In this document: in pieces, positions 31,848 to 39,169 of the stretch
Layout of the letters: each line of letters starts with the position of its first letter
Numbering within the stretch: position 1 is the stretch's first letter
Assembly (NCBI GenBank): GCA_964602485.1
Contig: CAZRQU010000008.1
Location: 1-41,554, forward strand
Source: WJLG01 sp964602485
GTDB taxonomy: Bacteria > Patescibacteriota > Patescibacteriia > Patescibacteriales > WJLG01
Direction of reading: 5' to 3'
Length of the DNA: 41,554 bases
Made by a program: the position numbers and the translations under genes
Notes under the pieces: generated by a model
Database searches by the model: none
What the model saw: only the letters and a program-made list of their open reading frames with translations
What the model was told of the DNA's origin: nothing

Positions 31848-33224
31848 TCACCAAACAACTGCTCCGAAAGAAAGAATTTCAGCAATGAATACAATATATT
31901 TAAGCATAAAAAATGCCGGAATAAACACAAAAACGGATATAGGCGGAATAAGTAAGCTCAAAAATGTCGCCGAAATACAGAATATTAGCAAAAAAGGCAA
32001 CAACCAAAGGACCAAAAGGTTTGATAATGGCGAAACAAAGGATATCACCCCAAAATTATAAGCCACCAAAGGCAAGGTAAAAACCTGAGCGGACAAACTT
32101 ACGAATACAACATCCCAAAGCAAGCCTTCCCGCCCACTCACTCTTTTAAGCCAAGGATAAATAAGGGCGATGCCCAGCACGGCCAGAAATGATAATTGAA
32201 AACCTATGTCATCCCTTAATAGTTTAGGGTTGAATATTAATATCATACAAGCCGCTATCATCAAACTATGGACCAAACGATTCAAACGGCCCAGGTGCAT
32301 GGCCAAAAGTACCAAGAAACCCATCAAACCGGCCCGTAGGGCCGAAGCTGGAAAGCCGATCAAGGTTATATACAAAAAAAGCAGAACAGAGGAGGCGTAA
32401 AAGGATTGCCGACGATCAAGGCCGACATATATCAAACCAACGAACAAAATACCTGATATTATACTGATATGCAATCCGGAAATTGCGGCAATATGAGAAA
32501 GCCCGGAACGGGAAAGATCTTCACGCAGATCATCGCTTATCGCCCGCTTATCACCCAAGAGCATAGCCTTGGCCAATCCGGCTTCTGGTTCAGACAAGCT
32601 CCTTTCCACTTGCGTCCTCATCTTGTCTTTAAAAACGAACGCTCCTCTTAAGATCACGGTTTTTATGTCTTTTTTCTTATCTACCCTTTCTATCTTTGGA
32701 TAATAACAAACCGAATAAACACCATAACGAGCCAAATAGCGATCATAGGCAAACCCCTCAAACGGCTCCGGCTCCTTGAGGCTGCAACCTATGTTTAGAA
32801 TATCCCCATATTCATATTTAGGATACAGATCAGCACTTAACAAAATTTTACCTTGATACTCAATGGCCGACACCTCTATTTTTTGGTTGTTGACTCTAAT
32901 ATCAGGCTCGGCCGACACCCAGCCGGAGAACTCTAAATACTGCCCATTATAATACCAGATCTTATCCTGGCCAACTTCCGGAATACTAATAGCCAAACGC
33001 CAAATTCCCAAGAACAAAAAAGCTCCTGCCAGGAGCCAAATTCTTTTTTGTTTATCACTATTGAATAGAACCGCCAATATTACAAGGGAGCAAAAGATCA
33101 AAAAATAGACAAAAACATATGATAAAAAAGCTGTCGGCAAAAAGGAGGCTACCAAAATACCTAATATCAAAGAAAATAATGAAAAAAAGACCGTTCTTCT
33201 CTTGTTGATCCTAAGGGATGGCAT
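31848..33224 (-). CDS. comEC: ComEC/Rec2-type competence protein, short form
   Basis: A 458-aa membrane protein with three N-terminal hydrophobic stretches, an extracytoplasmic OB-like region (about 70-180), then the ComEC competence TM domain (GLSHIAAISGLHISIISGILFVGL, PASALRAGLMGFLVLLAMHLGR). ComEC forms the channel that takes single-stranded DNA into the cytoplasm. The C-terminal metallo-beta-lactamase nuclease domain of longer homologues is missing; the protein ends in TM helices. No other competence genes are in the window. The ATG lies in an ATACTGA repeat array. Confidence 0.9.
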   Translation of the reverse strand: MPSLRINKRRTVFFSLFSLILGILVASFLPTAFLSYVFVYFLIFCSLVILAVLFNSDKQKRIWLLAGAFLFLGIWRLAISIPEVGQDKIWYYNGQYLEFSGWVSAEPDIRVNNQKIEVSAIEYQGKILLSADLYPKYEYGDILNIGCSLKEPEPFEGFAYDRYLARYGVYSVCYYPKIERVDKKKDIKTVILRGAFVFKDKMRTQVERSLSEPEAGLAKAMLLGDKRAISDDLREDLSRSGLSHIAAISGLHISIISGILFVGLIYVGLDRRQSFYASSVLLFLYITLIGFPASALRAGLMGFLVLLAMHLGRLNRLVHSLMIAACMILIFNPKLLRDDIGFQLSFLAVLGIALIYPWLKRVSGREGLLWDVVFVSLSAQVFTLPLVAYNFGVISFVSPLSNLLVLWLLPFLLIFCISATFLSLLIPPISVFVFIPAFFMLKYIVFIAEILSFGAVVW

Positions 33225-33264
33225 ACTGAATACTGAATACTGAATACAAAATACTATATGCTAT
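33223..33264. repeat. (ATACTGA)3 heptamer array between prfB and comEC
   Basis: ATACTGA three times (33223-33243), then ATACAAA, ATACTAT, ATGCTAT. It starts within the comEC start codon and contains the prfB stop codon at 33254-33256, so it joins both genes. Confidence 0.85.
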
Positions 33265-34348
33265 TCTTTAAATAAGCTTCTATAAAAAGGTCTATATTGC
33301 CATCTAGCACATCGTCTATTTGAGCAGTTTCGCCTTCGGTACGGTGATCCTTGACCATCTGATAAGGCTGCATCACATAGGAGCGGATCTGCTTGCCCCA
33401 TTCAGCAGTAGAAACCTCTCCCCTGACCTCTTTTTCTTCTTTAGCTCTTTCTGCTTCCTGTTTCTGCAGTAATTTGGATCTTAGAATATTCAAGGCGAAC
33501 TCCTTATTTTGGTGCTGAGACCTTTGCGTCTGGCATTGAACTACTATCCCCGACGGCTTATGTTTTATTCGAACGGCAGTTTCTACCTTGTTCACATTCT
33601 GTCCGCCGGCCCCGGAAGCTCTGTAAGTATCTACCTCCAGATCCTCATCTTTGATCTCAATATCTTCGGTATCCGGCAACTCCGGCACCACATCCACCAA
33701 GGCGAAAGAAGTGTGGCGCATTTGCTCAGCATCAAAAGGCGATATCCTCACCAACCTATGCACGCCGGCTTCGGAACGCAGATGGCCATAAGCCCAACGG
33801 CCTTCCACTCGAATGGTCACCCTTTTGATCCCGGCCTCATTACCGGTCTCTCTTTCCAATATCTCAGCCTTGAACTCCTTTTTTTCAAAGAACCTAAGAT
33901 ACATCCTCTCCAGTATTTCAGCCCAATCCTGAGCATCAACTCCGCCGGTTCCGGAATGAACGGAAAGAATAGCGTTATTCTTGTCATATTTACCGGAAAA
34001 TAAAGCAAAGAATTCCAGTTCCTTGAATTTTTCTTCTAAGTCGGCCAAATTCTTACTGATCAATGTTTCCATGGCCGTATCTCCCACTTCTTGAGCCGCC
34101 TCTTGGGCTAAAGAATCCATATCAACTATTTCCCTTTCTATGCTTTCCCACTTGTCTATCTCTTTGTTCAAGTCCTCGGCCTCCTTACTTATGGAAACGG
34201 CTCTTTCCTGATCATCCCAAAAACCAGGCTCAGCCATCTCCTTTTTTAATTCCTCATACCGGGCCCTACCTTCATCCATGGATAAAACCTTCCAAAGTTC
34301 TTGGAATCTTTCTTTTAAACTATCTGTCCTCTTGGTCAAATTATCCAT
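33254..34348 (-). CDS. prfB: Peptide chain release factor 2
   Basis: The 364-aa product ends translation at UGA and UAA. It has the SPF anticodon-like tripeptide (RISPFDAEQ, about residue 203-205), the GGQ peptidyl-hydrolase motif (ASGAGGQNVNKV) and normal length. The internal programmed frameshift of E. coli prfB is absent: the frame is continuous through ELWKVLSMDEGRARYEEL. Its presence, with TGA stops in several genes here, argues against UGA recoding as in some other CPR groups. A terminator precedes it at 34402-34428. Confidence 0.96.
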   Translation of the reverse strand: MDNLTKRTDSLKERFQELWKVLSMDEGRARYEELKKEMAEPGFWDDQERAVSISKEAEDLNKEIDKWESIEREIVDMDSLAQEAAQEVGDTAMETLISKNLADLEEKFKELEFFALFSGKYDKNNAILSVHSGTGGVDAQDWAEILERMYLRFFEKKEFKAEILERETGNEAGIKRVTIRVEGRWAYGHLRSEAGVHRLVRISPFDAEQMRHTSFALVDVVPELPDTEDIEIKDEDLEVDTYRASGAGGQNVNKVETAVRIKHKPSGIVVQCQTQRSQHQNKEFALNILRSKLLQKQEAERAKEEKEVRGEVSTAEWGKQIRSYVMQPYQMVKDHRTEGETAQIDDVLDGNIDLFIEAYLKNSI

Positions 34349-34401
34349 ATTTTTTTAATATATTGTATATAGTATATAGTATACAGTATTTTTTACAAAT
34401 C

Positions 34402-34428
34402 AAAAAACGCCCTTACAAGGCGCTTTTT
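34402..34428 (-). terminator. Rho-independent terminator at the end of the ribosomal block
   Basis: On the minus strand, AAAAAGCGCC pairs with GGCGTTTTTT (one mismatch) around TTGTAAG, followed by a T-rich tract. It lies 27 bp past the rpsI stop codon and upstream of prfB. The preceding bases 34431-34458 are 7-bp units that contain the rpsI stop codon. Confidence 0.8.
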
Positions 34429-34454
34429 GCTATTTGATAATTGCAATTTGAAAA

Positions 34455-34934
34455 TTAACGTTTGCTCCACTGTGGCGCTCTTCTGGCCTTTTTCAAGCCC
34501 GGTTTCTTTCTTTCCACTCTTCTTGGGTCCCGAGTCAACCAGCCCTTGGCTTTTATTGGCAGTTTATAACCTTCATCAAAAGCCACTAGAATCCTAGCTA
34601 ATCCGTGCCTTGCCGCTTCCGCCTGAGCGCTCTTGCCTCCGCCTTTGACCAAAATAGAAAAATCACGATCCTTGATCCCAGTAAGTTTTATCGCCTGGAA
34701 GACAACACCCGTTTGGATATCATCAAAATAATCTTCAGCCGGCATATCGTTGACAACAACCTGTCCACTGCCTTTCTCATACATTCTGATCTGAGCAACA
34801 GCTCTTTTTCGACGACCGATAGCCTTGGTATATTCCCCCTTGAACTCTACTTTTTTGTCCTTACTCTCGCTCTTTTTTTTGTCATCTTTCTTAGGGGCGG
34901 AAGATGTCTTTTTTTCCTTAGTGGTTTCTGCCAT
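34455..34934 (-). CDS. rpsI: 30S ribosomal protein S9, with N-terminal Lys-rich extension
   Basis: The S9 body is clear: YTKAIGRRKRAVAQIRMYEKGSG, GGGKSAQAEAARHGLARIL and the C-terminal KKARRAPQWSKR that reaches the P site. The 159 aa exceed the usual about 130 because about 35 Lys/Glu/Ser residues precede it (MAETTKEKKTSSAPKKDDKK). It is last in the ribosomal block, 16 bp after rplM. The N-terminal tail resembles that of rpsK and the C-terminal tail of rpoA. Confidence 0.96.
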   Translation of the reverse strand: MAETTKEKKTSSAPKKDDKKKSESKDKKVEFKGEYTKAIGRRKRAVAQIRMYEKGSGQVVVNDMPAEDYFDDIQTGVVFQAIKLTGIKDRDFSILVKGGGKSAQAEAARHGLARILVAFDEGYKLPIKAKGWLTRDPRRVERKKPGLKKARRAPQWSKR

Positions 34935-34950
34935 ATTTGAATAATTAATG

Positions 34951-35301
34951 TTACTTAATAATCAATCTTTTCATCATTCCTTTTCTCAATCTGTTGTTAG
35001 GAAGCATTTCACGAACAGCTCTTTTTAGAACCTCCCCCGGATCCTTTTCCATAACCTCGCTAACCTTCTTTGTTTTCAAGCCTCCTGGATAACCGGAATG
35101 ATGATAATATTCCTTTTGTTCCAATTTATTACCAGTGAATTTCATCTTGTCGGCATTAGTCACCTCAACAATATCACCCATATCAAGATGAGGTTCATAT
35201 TCCGGCTTATTCTTACCGCGCAAGATCAAAGCAATGCGTCCGGCGAGCCGTCCGACCGCTTCATTATTAGCATCTATTTTATGCGTTTTTCTTTCGGTCA
35301 T
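34951..35301 (-). CDS. rplM: 50S ribosomal protein L13
   Basis: A 116-aa L13 with the motifs AVGRLAGRIALILRGKNKPEYEPHLDMGDIVEVTNADK, HHSGYPGGLK and AVREMLPNNRLRKGMMKRL. It is shorter than the about 142 aa of E. coli because the N-terminus lacks the usual lead segment. It pairs with rpsI as in many bacteria, and follows rplQ by 14 bp. An in-frame ATG gives the chosen start. Confidence 0.95.
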   Translation of the reverse strand: MTERKTHKIDANNEAVGRLAGRIALILRGKNKPEYEPHLDMGDIVEVTNADKMKFTGNKLEQKEYYHHSGYPGGLKTKKVSEVMEKDPGEVLKRAVREMLPNNRLRKGMMKRLIIK

Positions 35302-35315
35302 ATATCCAATATCCT

Positions 35316-35666
35316 TTAAACTAATTCTAATTGCACTATTTTGGCGCCATCGCCATCTCTAGTACCTAATTTGATTATCCTGGTATAGCCACCATTCCTA
35401 TCTTTATATCTTTTACCTATAACCTCAGTTGCTTTCTTAACGGCCATCTTTTGAGGCAAAACAGCTATCATTTTTTTAGTAGCGGCCAGATCGCCCTTTT
35501 TGGCCAAGGTTATCATCTTTTCCACCATAGGTTTTACTGCCTTGGCTTTAGCTTCAGTGGTGGTAACCTTCTCATATATCAAAACACTTGAAGCCAGATT
35601 CCTAAGCATCATCTCTCTTGGGCCTTTCTTTCTGTCCAATACTTTTCCTTTTATCCTTTTAGCCAT
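35316..35666 (-). CDS. rplQ: 50S ribosomal protein L17
   Basis: A 116-aa L17 with the family N-terminal stretch MLRNLASSVLIYEKVTTTEAKAKAVKPMVEKMITLAK and the C-terminal GGYTRIIKLGTRDGDGAKIVQLEL. L17 surrounds the exit tunnel. It follows rpoA by 62 bp, the usual arrangement. Its N-terminus is slightly different from the canonical MRHxxxGRKLGR, starting MAKRIKGKVLDRKKGPREMM. Confidence 0.95.
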   Translation of the reverse strand: MAKRIKGKVLDRKKGPREMMLRNLASSVLIYEKVTTTEAKAKAVKPMVEKMITLAKKGDLAATKKMIAVLPQKMAVKKATEVIGKRYKDRNGGYTRIIKLGTRDGDGAKIVQLELV

Positions 35667-35728
35667 ATTATTCCATTATTTCATTCCAATAATTAAGGCT
35701 TTAATCACTGGAACTTTGATTCGTATGA

Positions 35729-36535
35729 TTATTTATCTTCTTTTTCTTTTTCCTCTTTTTCCTCTTCCTTTTCTTCCTTTTTATTCTCCTCGCTTTCTTC
35801 TTCTTCCTTTTCTTCCTTTTCTTCCTTCTCTTTATTCGCCTTTATGCTATCAGGGTCAAGAGAAGAGAATTGTTCCACCATTATATTAACAGCATTTTTA
35901 TAAGCGTCTTCCGGATCTATACTGCCATCTGTCTCTATCTTTAAAGTTAGTTTATCCCAGTTGGTCATATCTCCAACACGAACATTGTCGACTGAAAGCC
36001 CAACCGCCAAAACCGGAGAGAATACAGAATCCATATCTATCATACCGGCTTCCTTGTTGCCTTTTTCCTTTACTGCCTCTACCGGCCTATAGCCACGGCC
36101 TTTGCCAACAACTATTTCCATTGACAGACTGCCGGACATATCAGTAATGTTTGCTATTGTGAGATCAGGATTTACGACCTCTATCTTGCTGTCCTTCTTG
36201 ATATCCGAAGCTTTCACCTCTTTTTTTCCGTGAACATCCAATTCCAGCCTAATTTCCTCGTCTTCGAACATCTTGATCTTTAATTTCTTTAGATTCAAAA
36301 TTATCTCCAAAACATCCTCTTTTACATGAGGAAGAGTTGAAAATTCATGAGCCGCCCCCTTGATCTTTACGGCGACAACAGCAGTACCCATCAAGGATGA
36401 AAGCAAAACCCTTCGCAAAGAGTTGCCTACGGTCATCCCATATCCGGGATAGAAAGGTTCAATAGTGACTACACTCTCATTGGCCTTATCTCCCTTTTTG
36501 AACTTTATCTTATTTGGCTTTGCTATGTTGTCCAT
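35729..36535 (-). CDS. rpoA: DNA-directed RNA polymerase subunit alpha, lacking the C-terminal domain
   Basis: The N-terminal domain that dimerises and nucleates core assembly is complete: ITIEPFYPGYGMTVGNSLRRVLLSSLMGTAV and VGKGRGYRPVEAVKEK, ending near NAVNIMVEQFSSL (about residue 228). The flexible linker and the alpha-CTD, which contacts UP elements and activators, are missing. Instead residues 235-268 are a Glu/Lys tail (KEEKEEKEEEESEENKKEEK). The 268 aa compare with about 315-330 in typical bacteria. It lies between rpsD and rplQ as usual. Confidence 0.96.
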   Translation of the reverse strand: MDNIAKPNKIKFKKGDKANESVVTIEPFYPGYGMTVGNSLRRVLLSSLMGTAVVAVKIKGAAHEFSTLPHVKEDVLEIILNLKKLKIKMFEDEEIRLELDVHGKKEVKASDIKKDSKIEVVNPDLTIANITDMSGSLSMEIVVGKGRGYRPVEAVKEKGNKEAGMIDMDSVFSPVLAVGLSVDNVRVGDMTNWDKLTLKIETDGSIDPEDAYKNAVNIMVEQFSSLDPDSIKANKEKEEKEEKEEEESEENKKEEKEEEKEEKEKEDK

Positions 36536-36573
36536 ATTATTTATGATTAAAAAATCTTTTATATGAAGTTTAA

Positions 36574-37209
36574 TTATTTAGAGTAGAATTCAACTATCAT
36601 CTGAGTATTTATATTAGAAGCTATCTGGTCCATAGTCGGTTCAGAAACCACTTTAAACTCCATGTCCTTAGCATTCAAGCTGATCCAGCCTGGAACCTGA
36701 GCATTTTTTAGCTTACCTTCAATGTCCTTAAAAGCTTTGCCGTTTTTGGCTTTATCAGCCACTTTAATGACATCTCCTTGCTTAACCTGTATAGAAGGAA
36801 TGCTTACTCGGCGTCCATTAACGGAAAAAAGTCTATGAGAAACCATTTGCCTGGCTTGATTCCTGGAAGATGCCAAGCCGGACCTGTAAACAACGTTATC
36901 AAGACGTTTCTCAAGTAATTTAAGCAACGTTTCACCTGTTTGTCCACCCCTTTTATTGGCTCTATCAAATGTTAATCTGAACTTCTTCTCTGATAATCCA
37001 TATTGTTTTCTGGCTTTCTGCTTTTCGTTCAACTGATTACCGAAATCACTTCTCCTGATAGCGCCCCTTCTTCTTGGGCCATGAAAACCAGGAAAATAGC
37101 TCCTTTTTACCATGGCACACTTAGGAGAATTACATCTATCTCCTTTAAGCATCAATTTCTCGCCTACTCGGCGGCATTGTTTACATTTTGGTTCTAAATT
37201 CTTTCCCAT
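36574..37209 (-). CDS. rpsD: 30S ribosomal protein S4
   Basis: A 211-aa S4, one of the primary 16S rRNA binders. It has a zinc-ribbon-like N-terminus (Cys9, Cys12, Cys26, Cys31), KLRLTFD-like KFRLTFDRANKRGGQTGETLLKLLEKRLDNVVYR and the S4 RNA-binding motif in NQARQMVSHRLFSVNGRRVSIPS. Length is normal. It lies 68 bp downstream of rpsK. Confidence 0.96.
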   Translation of the reverse strand: MGKNLEPKCKQCRRVGEKLMLKGDRCNSPKCAMVKRSYFPGFHGPRRRGAIRRSDFGNQLNEKQKARKQYGLSEKKFRLTFDRANKRGGQTGETLLKLLEKRLDNVVYRSGLASSRNQARQMVSHRLFSVNGRRVSIPSIQVKQGDVIKVADKAKNGKAFKDIEGKLKNAQVPGWISLNAKDMEFKVVSEPTMDQIASNINTQMIVEFYSK

Positions 37210-37277
37210 ATTTATTCTATCTTCTTCCTTGATACCATGATCAAGTTTACAATTTGATTATTGTGATTCGTAATTGA

Positions 37278-37958
37278 TTAAACTCTTCTTGGTTTTTTAG
37301 GTCTGCAACCATTATGAGGTATAGGGGTCACGTCCTTTATAGAAGTAACATTCAGCCCATTGGCATTAATAGCTCTAACAGCTGACTCCCTGCCGGTTCC
37401 GACACCATTAACGAAAATACTTACCTCTTTTATCCCGCAACTTTCTTTAGCTTTCATGCAAGCGATCTTGGTAATTATCGAAGCCGCGTAGGAAGTGGCT
37501 TTCTTGGGCCCCTTGAAACCGGCAACGCCGGCCGAAGACCAAGAAAGGACATTACCGTTAAGATCCGTTATGGTAACTATCGTATTGTTATAACTAGCTT
37601 TGATAAAAACCTTACCTACTTCGACTTTCGCCTTGTCTTTCTTTTTCTTTCTGCCTTTTTTAGCAGGCTTTTTCTCATTCTTTCTTTCTTCTAATTTCTT
37701 CTTTATATCATCAGGCAATTCTTCATCAAAATTCTGTTTTTGCTTGGTTTCCTTTTTGTCAGAAGAAAGATCAAGCTTTTCGTCTGAAGCATCAGAAGAA
37801 ACCTCTGCTTCATTATCTGAAGCGTCTTTTTCTTCGACCTTCTTAGCCTCTTCGGACTGCTTTGGTCCATCAGTCTCCTTAGAAGCCTTGGCTTCGGTCT
37901 TTGTTTCCTTTTCTTCGGAAATTTCCTCTTTTGTATTATCCTTTTTTTCTTCTGCCAT
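37278..37958 (-). CDS. rpsK: 30S ribosomal protein S11, with long N-terminal low-complexity extension
   Basis: The C-terminal about 120 residues are S11: VFIKASYNNTIVTITDLNGNVLSWSSAGVAGFKG, ATSYAASIITKIACMKAKESCGIKEVSIFVNGVGTGRESAVRAINANGLNVTSIKDVTPIPHNGCRPKKPRRV. Before this lie about 105 residues rich in Glu, Lys, Ser and Asp (ETKTEAKASKETDG), making 226 aa against about 130 in E. coli. The ATG at 37958 is the first in frame; a later start would be possible only after the extension, since no internal Met lies close to the S11 core. Confidence 0.93.
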   Translation of the reverse strand: MAEEKKDNTKEEISEEKETKTEAKASKETDGPKQSEEAKKVEEKDASDNEAEVSSDASDEKLDLSSDKKETKQKQNFDEELPDDIKKKLEERKNEKKPAKKGRKKKKDKAKVEVGKVFIKASYNNTIVTITDLNGNVLSWSSAGVAGFKGPKKATSYAASIITKIACMKAKESCGIKEVSIFVNGVGTGRESAVRAINANGLNVTSIKDVTPIPHNGCRPKKPRRV

Positions 37959-37999
37959 ATTTATATCAAAATGTTTTTAACGATTATAACTACCGCGAT

Positions 38000-38395
38000 C
38001 TAAGTCTTTTGAGCGGACGGAGCCTTGCCGGATCCAGCAGTCCTTCTGGTGTTTCCCCTGACCGTACGGTTATTGTTCTTAGAGCTCTGTCCTCTGACCG
38101 GCAAACCTTTACTGTGCCTATCACCTCGGTGAGAACCGATCTCTTTTAATCTTTTTATATTGCTTACAACTTCTCTTTTTAGGTCGCCTTCCACGGAATA
38201 CTGTTTCTCAATAACGCTTCTTATTTGATTAACCTCGTCATCACTTAGGTCTTTGATCCTCTTTTCCGGATCGACCTTGGCTATTTCAAGTATTTCAGCT
38301 GATCGGCTTCTGCCTATGCCAAAAATATAGGTCAAAGAAATAAGAGCCTTTTTTTCCTGTGGTATGGTTACGCCTGCTATTCTTGCTTGAGCCAT
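38000..38395 (-). CDS. rpsM: 30S ribosomal protein S13
   Basis: A 131-aa S13 with IAGVTIPQEKKALISLTYIFGIGRSRSAEIL, the helix-two-turn-helix and RSVIEKQYSVEGDLKREVVSNIKRLKEIGSHRGDRHSKGLPVRGQ and a basic tail (TVRGNTRRTAG). It contacts 16S head and P-site tRNA. It follows rpmJ by about 48 bp. Confidence 0.96.
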   Translation of the reverse strand: MAQARIAGVTIPQEKKALISLTYIFGIGRSRSAEILEIAKVDPEKRIKDLSDDEVNQIRSVIEKQYSVEGDLKREVVSNIKRLKEIGSHRGDRHSKGLPVRGQSSKNNNRTVRGNTRRTAGSGKAPSAQKT

Positions 38396-38443
38396 AATAT
38401 TAATTGAAAATTAAATCTCAAAATGAAAACTTATGATCAAAAA

Positions 38444-38557
38444 CTAACCCTGCCTTTGCTTATGCTTGGGGTTCTTACATATTACATATACTCTGCCTTT
38501 CCTTCTGACCACTTTGCAATCCTTGCAGATCTTTTTTACACTTGCTCTAACTTTCAT
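38444..38557 (-). CDS. rpmJ: 50S ribosomal protein L36
   Basis: A 37-aa reading frame (MKVRASVKKICKDCKVVRR... ending KHKQRQG) too short for many gene finders. It has the L36 zinc-site residues Cys11, Cys14, Cys27 and His32. It lies between infA and rpsM, its normal place. The stop is TAG at 38444-38446. Confidence 0.96.
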   Translation of the reverse strand: MKVRASVKKICKDCKVVRRKGRVYVICKNPKHKQRQG

Positions 38558-38579
38558 AAATATGAATAGAATAAACAAC

Positions 38580-38700
38580 AAAATAACCTAGGTTATTTTG
38601 GCCAACTGCCCCGATCTAAAGTTCGGAGCTTGACATCCCGCCGCCCTAAAAAGGGACGGGATACATCGGTCTCCGACTAAAACGTCGCAGCTTTCGATGT
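38580..38700 (-). other. Cluster of four hairpins between infA and rpmJ
   Basis: Read on the minus strand after infA: ACATCG...CGATGT enclosing GCGAC-TTTTAGTCG; then ATCCCG...CGGGAT enclosing CCCTTTTTAGGG; then GCTCCGAACTTTAGATCGGGGC; then a perfect 20-bp palindrome AAAATAACCTAGGTTATTTT (38580-38599). The loops share CTTTTAG-type sequence. The third and fourth repeat the order seen after rnhA (15942-16005). It could be a structured RNA, a pause or terminator. Confidence 0.6.
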
Positions 38701-38743
38701 AAAATGACTTTATATTACTTGCACTCAACGGAGCCTGCCTTGA

Positions 38744-38986
38744 TCAGAGCCTGTAAGTTATTCTCCCTTTGTTAAGGTCGTAAGGGCTTAATTGCACCTT
38801 AACCTTGTCGCCAGGAAGTAATCTGATCTTATGCATTCTCATCTTACCTGAAAGATGGGCCAATATTTCATGACCATTTTCCAGTAAGACTTTAAAGGTT
38901 CCGGCCGGCATGGCCTCCAAGACCTCGCCCGTCAATTCTATAAAGTCTTTTGAATTTGCAACTTGATTATTATTGCTGTTTGACAT
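38744..38986 (-). CDS. infA: Translation initiation factor IF-1
   Basis: An 80-aa S1-like OB-fold protein: KDFIELTGEVLEAMPAGTFKVLLENGHEILAHLSGKMRMHKIRLLPGDKVKVQLSPYDLNKGRITYRL. It binds the A site of the 30S subunit in initiation. The ATG at 38986 (MSNSNNNQV) is preferred to a TTG two codons earlier. No Shine-Dalgarno lies upstream; instead the start codon is in a large potential hairpin (38985-39030). It is first in the block, with a perfect promoter at 39075-39103. Confidence 0.95.
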   Translation of the reverse strand: MSNSNNNQVANSKDFIELTGEVLEAMPAGTFKVLLENGHEILAHLSGKMRMHKIRLLPGDKVKVQLSPYDLNKGRITYRL

Positions 38987-39030
38987 TAACAAAAAAATTT
39001 TACCAAAGAAAGTTGGTAAACTTTGTTAAT
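38985..39030 (-). promoter_or_regulatory. Leader hairpin overlapping the infA start codon
   Basis: On the minus strand ATTAACAAA pairs with TTTGTTAAT (9 bp), enclosing TTTACCAA...TTGGTAAA (8 bp) with a CTTTCT loop and a T-rich stretch. The pairing includes the start codon's AT. A competing hairpin, GTTAAT-AGA-ATTAAC (39025-39039), uses the same arm. The inner hairpin plus T-tract resembles a terminator. Confidence 0.6.
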
Positions 39031-39074
39031 TCTATTAACTTTTATAAATATATCCTTATATTTCGTATATGGCA

Positions 39075-39103
39075 ATTATATAGGCAAACTTTTTAATTGT
39101 CAA
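39075..39103 (-). promoter_or_regulatory. Consensus promoter for the infA ribosomal block
   Basis: On the minus strand TTGACA (39098-39103), a 17-bp spacer, TATAAT (39075-39080): a perfect match to both boxes. It lies about 90 bp upstream of the infA start and 67 bp past the alaS stop, so the block has its own promoter and a leader of about 80 nt. Confidence 0.8.
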
Positions 39104-39169
39104 GCCCTAAAGCCTTGTCTTGTTCAATATAGCCTTATAGGCGGTCAAACTCCGTCTTTTTACCTATCT

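Noticed and set aside
34200..34348. Programmed +1 frameshift in prfB
   Set aside because: The frame is continuous from the ATG to the stop, with no in-frame stop or CTTTGA site at the expected place.
37278..37958. S11 extension as a separate upstream gene
   Set aside because: The low-complexity stretch is in one frame with S11, with no stop or new start at the junction.
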